From assembly GCA_948468315.1 (NCBI GenBank), contig CAOKHL010000009.1:1-56214 (forward strand): a DNA stretch of 56,214 nucleotides, written 5' to 3'. The stretch comes from an uncultured Eubacteriales bacterium (GTDB lineage: Bacteria > Bacillota > Clostridia > TANB77 > CAG-508). This document shows positions 9,712 through 18,800 of this stretch, piece by piece; within the stretch, counting starts at the first letter, position 1; each line of letters begins with the position of its first letter. The notes under the pieces are model-generated. The model was not told where the DNA came from and did not search any database. It worked only from the letters and a program-made list of their open reading frames with translations. Made by a program: the position numbers and the translations under genes.

Positions 9712-10238
9712 TAAGTTCCATCTCCTTTTTCATTTTTAAATAAACTTGTAACTTGAGTAATTTTAAATAAATTAACATATTGATCAAGTTTTTTCTGTTT
9801 ATTTTCTCTTAAATATGGCTTCAAAGAATAAAGTAGATTACTTCTAGGGTCATCTTTTTTATTAAATGTCTCCATAATAGACTTCATCTTCAAAATAGTT
9901 TCAAAATCAAGATTACCAGAGAAAATATTTGAATTATTATTTTCATCTGAATTATTTGTTTGACTTGAGCTATTATTTTCATTTCTATTAGATGTATTAT
10001 TAGAAAAATTAGGTATAGAAGAATTATTATTAAAAGAGATATTTTCAGCAGAAGAATTTGAAGTATTCTGAGAATTATTAGATTGAAGCATACTAGCTAA
10101 ATTACTTATCATTTCGGGAGAAATATTAAAATTATTGTTATTACTATCATTAGAAGAATTTACATCATTAGACTTATTATTAGATTGAAGCATATTTTTA
10201 AAATTATTAATAATATTAGACATATTATCTTCTGCCAT
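9711..10238 (-). CDS. Asn/Ser-rich protein with conserved C-terminal helix (175 aa)
   Basis: Residues 1-105 are rich in Asn and Ser with scattered MISNLASMLQ-type helices; the segment NMLQSNN occurs twice in similar form (about 14 and 51). The C-terminal 65 residues are ordered: METFNKKDDPRSNLLYSLKP followed by YLRENKQKKLDQYVNLFKI. This DPR..LL..LKP-L....Q.K.D pattern is common in unnamed Firmicute proteins next to Asn-rich genes. Function is unknown. It is the middle gene of the minus-strand trio, overlapping the next one by one base. Confidence 0.65.
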   Translation of the reverse strand: MAEDNMSNIINNFKNMLQSNNKSNDVNSSNDSNNNNFNISPEMISNLASMLQSNNSQNTSNSSAENISFNNNSSIPNFSNNTSNRNENNSSSQTNNSDENNNSNIFSGNLDFETILKMKSIMETFNKKDDPRSNLLYSLKPYLRENKQKKLDQYVNLFKITQVTSLFKNEKGDGT

Positions 10239-10276
10239 AAACCCTCATTCCTTTCTAAATTACTTTTTTATCAAAA

Positions 10277-10435
10277 TTAGTTTTGATTATTATTTCTAGA
10301 ATTCAAAGCTTGAAGAATTCTTTGTTTTTCTTCTGGGCTTAAAATTTGATTTAGTTGATTAAATCCATTAGCTAATTGATTTTTATCCATTTTATTTAAC
10401 ATATTCATTAAATAAGAAATATCATTATTATTCAT
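10277..10435 (-). CDS. Small Asn-rich protein (52 aa)
   Basis: ATG at 10435 preceded by AGAGGTG. The sequence begins MNNNDISYLMNMLNKMDKNQ, continues with a Gln/Leu helix and ILSPEEKQRIL, and ends in SRNNNQN. The amphipathic helices resemble the repeat units of the next gene. It is the first gene of the minus-strand trio and lies 38 bases before the 175-aa gene. No function is assigned. Confidence 0.6.
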   Translation of the reverse strand: MNNNDISYLMNMLNKMDKNQLANGFNQLNQILSPEEKQRILQALNSRNNNQN

Positions 10436-10595
10436 AAATCTCACCTCTTTGTAATTATATTATATGAAGAATAAAAATATGTGTTAACAATACACAAAAG
10501 AAACATGATGAAACATAAAAATAAAATAAATTCATTTATTATAAAAAATACAAAAAGAATTAAACATAAAATGTTACAAAAAATGTAAAAATATC

Positions 10596-10624
10596 TTGCA
10601 AAAACAGGGAAAAAGCGATATAAT
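10596..10624 (+). promoter_or_regulatory. Upstream promoter of the surface-protein operon
   Basis: TTGCAA (10596-10601), 17-base spacer, TATAAT (10619-10624). Confidence 0.6.
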
Positions 10625-10781
10625 AATAAGTATAGTGCCTAATTATGTTTATTAGATAAAAAATGTAACAAAAATGTAATAAAAACTTAATAAAAGAAGT
10701 AAAAAAATAATCATAAAAAGCTTCCGTAAAAGGATAGCAAAAGTTTTTAAATAAAAACATAAAAGTGCGAATTAATAGTGT

Positions 10782-10810
10782 TTGACTAAAAAAATACACT
10801 TATATATAAT
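10782..10810 (+). promoter_or_regulatory. Proximal promoter of the surface-protein operon
   Basis: TTGACT (10782-10787), 17-base spacer, TATAAT (10805-10810). TACACTTA (10795-10802) and its inverse TAAGTGTA (10822-10829) bracket the -10 box and likely start point, which would suit a repressor operator. Confidence 0.7.
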
Positions 10811-10846
10811 AAAGAAGTAATTAAGTGTACTAAAGGAGGAATTAAT

Positions 10847-13800
10847 ATGAACATTACAAAGAAAAGTTTAATTAATAAGGTTTGTGCTATTTTAATGATA
10901 ATGGCTTTAACAATTACAGACTTTTTATTCATAGGAAAAGCAGCAGTTACATATGCGATAGATGCAGTAGCAACTAATCATGCAAATGTAGATTTTTCAG
11001 CCTATTTCCTAAATGAAAATGGGGAAAAAGTGGACAAATTAGAAGAATGCATAGATAAAGGAGAAAAATATCTGTATGTAGATATATCTGTAAAAAATGA
11101 AGGATATTTCAATGGAACAATTCGATTAAATGAAAACAATTTTGTCCTAAAACAAGAGAAATTAAGTGAGAATATAGCTGAAATTTCAGAAAAAGAAGTA
11201 AAACTAAACCAAATAAATGCAGGAAGCACAGTAACAATAAAACTAGGAATAGAAGCTATAAAAGAAAACACAGTAAATCAAAAAATGTTAAATACAACAA
11301 CAAAAGTAGAAATAGAAGGACAATATGTAAATAGCAAAAATGTAGAAAACGAAAAATATGTAGATATAAAAGGAACTTCAAGTGTAGAAGTAAGCTGGAA
11401 ATCAAATGAAAATACAAAAGCAGAACTTGAAACAGAAGTGCTTACAAATTCTATATATGAAGTAGATGGAGAACAAAAAAGAATAGTACAAATATTAGTA
11501 AATAGCAAAATAACAGACAACAATTATCCTGTAAAAAATACAGAAATAAACTTAAATGTTCCAGAAGAAGTAGAACACGTAAGAGTTCATGCAAGAAGTA
11601 CAAAAGCAACAAACTCTAATATAAACTTTAATGAAAATAATTATATATATAACCATGAAGATCACAAATTAACAATAAAATTATCAAATGAAGACGAAAA
11701 CAACATAAGCTGGAATAAGAATGTACGAGATACATTTACTGTAACATATATGTTTAATAAAGACCAAGATGTTTTAAATAAAGAGATGTCAGTAGAAAGC
11801 AAAATAAAAACATATGACGAAAAAGAATTAACAGCAAACCAAAATGTTCATATTGAAAAAGAAATAGATGGAATAGTATCATATTCAGTAGAAAACAAAG
11901 AAAAAGAAATATATAAAGGAAAGTTATATACTGGAGAAGAAAGACTATATAAAACAATAGATAAAATAAATATAGACTATTTAAATATTGCTGAAAATAT
12001 AACATTAAAGGGGAATGAAGCAAGATATATAGCTGGTGAAAATGAAGAAGAAGCAAATATAATTTACAAAGAAACCAAAATAAATAAAGATGAATTTTTA
12101 AAAATATTTGGAGAAGAAGGATATATAACAATAAAAAACTCACAAGGAACAACAATAGCAAATATAAACAAAACTTCTGAAGTAAATGAAAAGGGAGAAA
12201 TAGTAATTAATTATTCAGAAGAAACAAAACAAATAGAGTTAACAACAAGCAAACCAATGTCTTTAGGAACACTAAATATAGAAAATACAAAAGCAATATT
12301 AAATAAAAATTATTCAAGAGAACAAATTAATCAAATTACAGGAATAAAAGAAACTGCAACAGCAAATTACAATGGAAGAGAAAATATTAACAAAGAAAAT
12401 ATAATCAAACTAAATAATACATCATCAAAAGCGTTATTAGAAGTAAGTAAAACAACATTATCAGCAACAGACAGAAATGAAAATGTAAAAATAACAGCAG
12501 TTTTATTAAATAATGATGAAAGTAGAGATTTATATCAAAATCCAGTAGTAAAAATAGCTTTACCAAAGCAAATAACAGGAATAACAGCAAAATGTAAGGT
12601 GTTATATGGAAATGGATTAGAATTACAAAGTGCAAAAATAGTAAAAGAAAATGAAACAAATGTAATACAAATAGAGCTAAAAGGAATTCAAAACACATAC
12701 AATACAGAAACATTAGAAGGAACAACAATAATTATATATGCTAATCTTGATGTAGACAAATTAGCGTCAAATAGTGATGAAGAAATAAAATTAACTTATA
12801 CAAATCAAATGGCAACAAGTTTTGAAGACAATGGAGAAGAAATCGTTCCAGTAAAAATAGTTGGAAATACAGGAGTTATAACAACAAATAATATTAAAGA
12901 ATATGAAGTAGAAACAGTAGGAGATGAAGGAACAAAAACAGTTACAGTAGATTTATCACAAGAAGAAAAAGAAGCGACAACAAATATTAGTGTAATAAAT
13001 AATGAAGGAACAGATATAAACAATGTATCAGTTTTAGGAAAATTCCCTACTGGAGAACAGGCAAATTTAGGAATAAAACTAGCAAGTGGAATAAATATAG
13101 AATCAAATACATCAAATGCTAAGGTTTATTATAGTGACAAAGAAAATCCAACAGCAAATATAAATGATACACAAAATAACTGGAAAACAGAGGGAAATGC
13201 AGATACTGCAAAAAGTTATTTAATATTAGCTGATAATATTGGAGCAGGAGAAAAATTAGAAGCAAATTACAAAATGAAAATACCATCAAACTTAACATAC
13301 AATTTAGAAGCACAAGAAAGTTACACAGTAAATTATAAAAACAAATTAACAGGTGCAGAAAAGATAGCTAAAGCAACAACATTGAACTTAACTACTGGAA
13401 CAGGAGCTGAAATTGTATCTAACATTAAAGCATATGTACAAGATGATGAAATAACAAATGGTGAAACAGTATATAATGGAGAAGTAGTTAGATATGAATT
13501 AACAGTAAAAAATAAAGGAACAGAACCAGCAACAAATGTAATTGCTGAAATAAATATTCCACAAAATACTACTTGTGTAAAATATGTAAAAAGTGATAAG
13601 CGTGTTGAAGAAGAAGGAATTTTAAATCCTACAAAAGATTATTATGAAAATGTAGAAGTAGTAGATAACAAATTGACAGAAACTATTGATACATTAGGAG
13701 TAAATGAAGAAAAAACTATTATCTATGAAGTAAAAGTAAATGATGAAGCTGTAAATAATGCAATTGTAACAAATGCAAATATAAAATATGTTGGGACAAA

Positions 13801-15793
13801 AGAAGATAAAAATGTTGTTACAAAAGATACAAATACAGTTACAAATACAGTATCTAAAGCAGAAATAGACATGGATATGATAATGATAGCAAGAGGAAGC
13901 GATAATTTAAGAGCTGGTGTGAGTTATTCTTATGAATTAACAGTTAAAAATATATCTGGTAAAAAACTTTCAAATGCAGAAGTAGAAGTAAAAACAAGCA
14001 AAAACTATGAAATAGAAAGAATACTTGATAAAGATGAGAAACAAGTAAAATTTGAAAATAACAAATTTACAATACCATCATTAAATGAAGGTGAAACTGT
14101 TACATTTGAAGTAGATGTAAAAGCAATATCAAATGAAAATGGAATAGCAACAATCAGTGCCATATCAAATAACAAATATCGCTCAAACAAAATAGTAGAA
14201 ACAATAAAATCAACAGATTTATCAGTTTCAATGACATCTAATAATGAAGGAGAAACAATAAACAGTGGAGATAAAGTTATCTATAATATTACAATAGCAA
14301 ACAAAGGAACAGAACCTGTAGAAAACTTAGAAATAGCACAAAATATTTCTACATATTTAGATGTTGAGAAAGTTACAATTAATGGAGAAGAAACAGAATT
14401 CACTCCAGAATATGCACAAGCAAATAACGAAGAAAATGAAACAGAAGAAAATAATGATGAAGATGATACTGATATTATAGAAGAAAGTGATAAATATTCA
14501 ATTGGATTTAATTATGGAAAAGCATTAGCAGAAGGAGAAAATTTATCAGTAGTAGTAGAAACAAAGACTGATATAGAACATATACATTCGAGAGTACATA
14601 TGTCAAGTATTTCTGAAGCTAGTACAAAAGGATTGAGCTTTAAATCAGAAGAAGTAAATCATATATTAAAAGCAAATATAAGTCCTGATGTAGAAGAAAT
14701 TCCAGATGATAATCCAGGAGAAAATGAGGATCCAGAAAAACCAGGAGAAAATGAAAACCCAGGAGAAAACGAAGATCCAGGAAAACCAGGTCAAGTGTAT
14801 ACAATATCAGGAACAGCATGGTTAGACAAAAATGAAAATGGAAAAAGAGATGCTAATGAGGAAACCTTAAAAGGAATAAAAGTAACATTATTAAATATAG
14901 AAGATAATAGTTCAAGAAATACAATAACAGGAGACAATGGTTTTTACTCATTTACAGAAGTTCCAAAAGGAAAATATGTTGCAATATTTGAATATGACAC
15001 AGAAAAATATGTATTAACAAAATATCAAGTAGAAGGAATTGAAGAAAGCAGAAATTCAGATGTAGAAAATGTAACAATGAATTTAGAAGGAACAAGTAAA
15101 AAAGTAGCTTCAACAGATACAATAGAAATAAAAGAAAACAGTATAACAAATATAGATATAGGACTAATAGAAGCAAAAATATTTGATTTAAGTTTAAGTA
15201 AAACAGTAAAAAAAGTAACAGTAACAAATAAAGCAGGAACACAAACAAAAGAATATAATGATACACAATTAGCAAAAACAGAAATAAAAGCAAAAAACTT
15301 AAAAGGAACAACAGTAGTAATAGAATACAAAATAAAAGTAACAAATGAAGGAGAACTAGCAGGATATGTAAGAAGAATAGTAGACTATAAACCAAGTGAT
15401 TTAACATTTAATTCAAGTTTAAATCCAGATTGGTACCAAGCAGGAGAAAACTTATATACAACAAGTTTAGCAAATACAAAAATAGAAGCAGGAGAAACAA
15501 AAGAATTGACATTAATATTAACAAAAACAATGACAGAGACAAATACAGGACTAGTAAATAATACAGCAGAGATAGAAGAAGATTACAATACATTAGGAAT
15601 AGAAGACAAAGACTCTAAAGCTGGAAACAAAGATACAAAAGAAGATGACATGGGAAGTGCAAATGTAATAATAAGTGTAAGCACAGGAGCAGCTGTAAGT
15701 TATATAGCATTAACAATATCAATAATAGTAATAATAGGAGCAGCAGCATTTATAATAAGTAAAAAAATATTAAAAGAGAATATAAAATTGTAG
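10847..15793 (+). CDS. Giant secreted, membrane-anchored surface protein with DUF11-like and SdrD B-like domains (1648 aa)
   Basis: A signal peptide lies at about 10-40 (CAILMIMALTITDFLFIGKA). Long beta-rich regions follow. Repeated DUF11-like domains cover roughly 850-1250 (ELTVKNKGTEPATNVIAEI; a sister copy ELTVKNISGKKLSNAEVEV). A Pro/Glu/Gly/Asn stalk lies at 1285-1318 (PGENEDPEKPGENENPGE). An SdrD B-like domain starts near 1320 (ISGTAWLDKNENGKRD), a further DUF11-like domain follows, and a C-terminal helix spans about 1617-1638 with a Lys-rich tail. STG precedes the helix but LPxTG is absent. It probably reaches through the wall as an adhesin or surface fibre. The next gene starts 18 bases later, so both share an operon. 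The first half of the 2951-aa protein is a paralogue. Confidence 0.8.
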   Translation: MNITKKSLINKVCAILMIMALTITDFLFIGKAAVTYAIDAVATNHANVDFSAYFLNENGEKVDKLEECIDKGEKYLYVDISVKNEGYFNGTIRLNENNFVLKQEKLSENIAEISEKEVKLNQINAGSTVTIKLGIEAIKENTVNQKMLNTTTKVEIEGQYVNSKNVENEKYVDIKGTSSVEVSWKSNENTKAELETEVLTNSIYEVDGEQKRIVQILVNSKITDNNYPVKNTEINLNVPEEVEHVRVHARSTKATNSNINFNENNYIYNHEDHKLTIKLSNEDENNISWNKNVRDTFTVTYMFNKDQDVLNKEMSVESKIKTYDEKELTANQNVHIEKEIDGIVSYSVENKEKEIYKGKLYTGEERLYKTIDKINIDYLNIAENITLKGNEARYIAGENEEEANIIYKETKINKDEFLKIFGEEGYITIKNSQGTTIANINKTSEVNEKGEIVINYSEETKQIELTTSKPMSLGTLNIENTKAILNKNYSREQINQITGIKETATANYNGRENINKENIIKLNNTSSKALLEVSKTTLSATDRNENVKITAVLLNNDESRDLYQNPVVKIALPKQITGITAKCKVLYGNGLELQSAKIVKENETNVIQIELKGIQNTYNTETLEGTTIIIYANLDVDKLASNSDEEIKLTYTNQMATSFEDNGEEIVPVKIVGNTGVITTNNIKEYEVETVGDEGTKTVTVDLSQEEKEATTNISVINNEGTDINNVSVLGKFPTGEQANLGIKLASGINIESNTSNAKVYYSDKENPTANINDTQNNWKTEGNADTAKSYLILADNIGAGEKLEANYKMKIPSNLTYNLEAQESYTVNYKNKLTGAEKIAKATTLNLTTGTGAEIVSNIKAYVQDDEITNGETVYNGEVVRYELTVKNKGTEPATNVIAEINIPQNTTCVKYVKSDKRVEEEGILNPTKDYYENVEVVDNKLTETIDTLGVNEEKTIIYEVKVNDEAVNNAIVTNANIKYVGTKEDKNVVTKDTNTVTNTVSKAEIDMDMIMIARGSDNLRAGVSYSYELTVKNISGKKLSNAEVEVKTSKNYEIERILDKDEKQVKFENNKFTIPSLNEGETVTFEVDVKAISNENGIATISAISNNKYRSNKIVETIKSTDLSVSMTSNNEGETINSGDKVIYNITIANKGTEPVENLEIAQNISTYLDVEKVTINGEETEFTPEYAQANNEENETEENNDEDDTDIIEESDKYSIGFNYGKALAEGENLSVVVETKTDIEHIHSRVHMSSISEASTKGLSFKSEEVNHILKANISPDVEEIPDDNPGENEDPEKPGENENPGENEDPGKPGQVYTISGTAWLDKNENGKRDANEETLKGIKVTLLNIEDNSSRNTITGDNGFYSFTEVPKGKYVAIFEYDTEKYVLTKYQVEGIEESRNSDVENVTMNLEGTSKKVASTDTIEIKENSITNIDIGLIEAKIFDLSLSKTVKKVTVTNKAGTQTKEYNDTQLAKTEIKAKNLKGTTVVIEYKIKVTNEGELAGYVRRIVDYKPSDLTFNSSLNPDWYQAGENLYTTSLANTKIEAGETKELTLILTKTMTETNTGLVNNTAEIEEDYNTLGIEDKDSKAGNKDTKEDDMGSANVIISVSTGAAVSYIALTISIIVIIGAAAFIISKKILKENIKL

Positions 15794-15811
15794 AAGAAAG
15801 GAGGAGAAAAA

Positions 15812-18800
15812 ATGAGTAAGTTAAATAAAATACAAAAAATATTAATAGCTTTTGTTGTAATTATTATTACATTATTGACAAAAAGTAACGCTGTAGGAGA
15901 GACACATTGGTTTAATAGCTATGATGAGTTAAAAGCGTCAAAAGACTTTTATTGTATAGAACACCAAGATGGTATGGATGGTGGAGAATGGTATGCAAGT
16001 GAAACAAAAACATATAACAGTGATGATAAAAGTCAATCAAACAGAGCTTTAGCCTATATACTTCGTGAAGGTGAAAGAACTGGAAATGGTGGATATAATT
16101 ATTGGAGTAAATATCAGATAGCTGTATGGAAATGGTATTACAATTATCATAACATAAATACCAATTGGCCATCTGAATATACTGATAATGGGTTATATGA
16201 AGAAGCTATGAAGGTAAAAGAAATTCCATTTTCAAATCCACAAAAGGCAGCTGTTACAGGTAATAGCAGAAAGATTACAATGACAGGATTAACTGGTTCA
16301 ATAAGTTTAAAAAATATAACAGGAAAAATCAGCAAAATAGAAGTTAAATGGAAAGATTCTTTAGATAATAATAAAGAATATACAAGAATAATTAGACCAG
16401 GACATAGTGGTATAAAAGACTGGATAGGATTTTATTCTGATAAAGATTGTACACAAGAACTTAAAATAGATGACATCAGTAAAGGAAATATCTATTTGAA
16501 GAACTTTAAAGAAAATTATCTAATTAAGAGTGTAAAAATTTATACAGAATCAGAAGGTAGTGGATATTCAGTCAAAGTAACAAGATGGAAAAAGACAACA
16601 GGTTCTTCATCACAACAAGATTTAATTACTGCGGAACTAACAGAAGGAAAAGAAACAGAAGCCAATGCAACATTTACAGCAAACTATTCTTATGGAAAAA
16701 TAAAATTAGTAAAACAAGGTGTTTATAATCAAGATGGTGAAGAAAAGACTGAGAAAGTATCAGCTACATTTAAAATATATTGTACAACTTTAAATAAGTG
16801 GGTAGCTGGAGAAGCTAACGGATATAAGAGATATGTAGACAATATTAATGAAGCAACTAGCTATCAATCAGACACAACAGTTTATAAATTATTTTCAAAT
16901 TATGAATATGAAATAGTAGAAGTAGGGGTTGAAAATAATTATTATAATGACCCTATAAAAATGGTAGCTGTAAAAAGTAATTTACAATCAGACTTAAAAG
17001 TATCTGAAAGAGATTCATATAATACAGCAACAGGAGTAATAATTTATTCTGGAAAAACAAATAAAGTAACAATTAAGAATGGAAGAACATCTGGAGATAT
17101 AGTTATTCATAAAGTAGACAATAGCTTTAATCAAATAAATCTTAAAGACGCAAGATTTAAGGTTTATCTAAAAGATACAGGATGGTTAATTAGAAATTCA
17201 GATGGAACATATTCTTACAATGGAACTGAAGAAACAGCAACAGAATTTGTAACAGATGACAAAGGTGAAGCTAGAATAAATTGTGTAAAAAAAGGAACAT
17301 ATTATGTATATGAAACAAAAGCTCCAGAAGGATATAATTTAAAAGCTCAAGAAGGATATGAAAACAAAAATGGAAAAGACCCATATACTTTTAGCGCTAA
17401 TAATAAATGGGCATATCTAGGAGATGTAAATTTAGATGACAATAGTCAGGTAGTAACATTTACAGTTTCAAACAAAAAGATTGTTGAATTAGAAGGTTAT
17501 GTATGGGTAGAAAATCCAGAAGATAAATCTAATGAAAGAGATAATATCTATAAGAGTGATAAAAAAGACATATTAAAGAGTGGAGTAACAGTAAATTTAC
17601 ATGATAAAAAAGGAGCCATAGTTGCAACAACTACAACAGATGGAAATGGATATTATAAATTTACAACTAAAAATGCATCTTCATATACAGGAGAAGACAA
17701 AAATATTTATTATTGGGATTTAGCAAATTCATATGTAGAATTTATTTATAATAATAAAACAACATATAATGAAGATGGAACAGTAAAAGAATATGGATAT
17801 ATAGCAGTAGACCCATTTGCAGGAACAGATGCAAAAGTAAACTCAAAAGCACAAGAATATAAAATGACAACTGAAAGACTAGATGATAGTAACTTAACAG
17901 GAACAACAGGAAATAATCCAGGAAGAGCAGTAACATATCTATTAAATAAACCTATAAGTGCTAGTCAATTAGAAGAAAAGACAAAAAATATATCAGAAAA
18001 AATTAATAATAATACAATAACAGCAGAAGACTTAAAAGAAGCACCACTTGCATGTTACTATAATAATCAAACATATAAAGTGTCAAATATTAATTTAGGA
18101 TTACATGAACAAGTAGACTCAGAATTCAAGGTAGACGAAAACTTAGACTATATTAAAGTAAAAATGAAAGGTTATACATATACTTATAAATATGGAGAAC
18201 CTGCAAAAATAGAGTCAAAAGTTGTACCAACAGTAAGAGAACAAAATTCATCAAAATCTTATACTGGTAAAATATATCCAACAGATATAGTATACAATAT
18301 GGCAGAAGCATCAGAAGAATTACAAGTATATGTAGTTTATAAAATAGATGTTGAAAATTTACAAGCATTAGAACTTGATGATACATATGTAGAACAAAAA
18401 TTATATTTAGAATCATTAGAAAGTAAATATGATAATAGAAGATTTACATTATGTAATAATGAAAATAATGAAGACAATAAAGACTTTGCATTATGGAAAG
18501 AAGACAACGAAGGAAGAATAATGTATGATGTAAATAATAGTAATAGTGCTTATATTAATGGTATAAGAAGAAAAGAAATAATATCATCATATGTACAATT
18601 TAAAGTAAAAGAAGATGCTTTAGAAAGAATATTAACAAAAGCAGTAACAGAGGAAGAAATAAAAACTGTAGCAGTACAAGCAATTGCAACAGGATATCAT
18701 GAATATTTAAGAACAGATAATCTTTGGATACATGAAGATAATATAAGAGCATTTGAAGGATGTAAAGGAACTAACAATTATCCAACATCAAGTGCTTCAG

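Larger units (their letters stand above)
10436..10846. other. 411-base control region between the Asn-rich trio and the surface-protein operon
   Basis: The region has no gene. It holds two plus-strand promoters 186 bases apart (10596-10624 and 10782-10810), so a longer transcript would have a leader of about 215 bases. Between them lie repeated ATGTAACAAAAATGTAAT-type tracts and AGC-TTCC-GTAA-AAGGA-TAGC (from 10719). An 8-bp inverted repeat flanks the second -10 box. Confidence 0.6.

Noticed and set aside
10596-10846. Cyclic-di-GMP riboswitch in the surface-operon leader
   Set aside because: The conserved core of class I (GCAAA-type and tetraloop receptor segments) is not found in the right order; only a short TTCC-GTAA hairpin is present.
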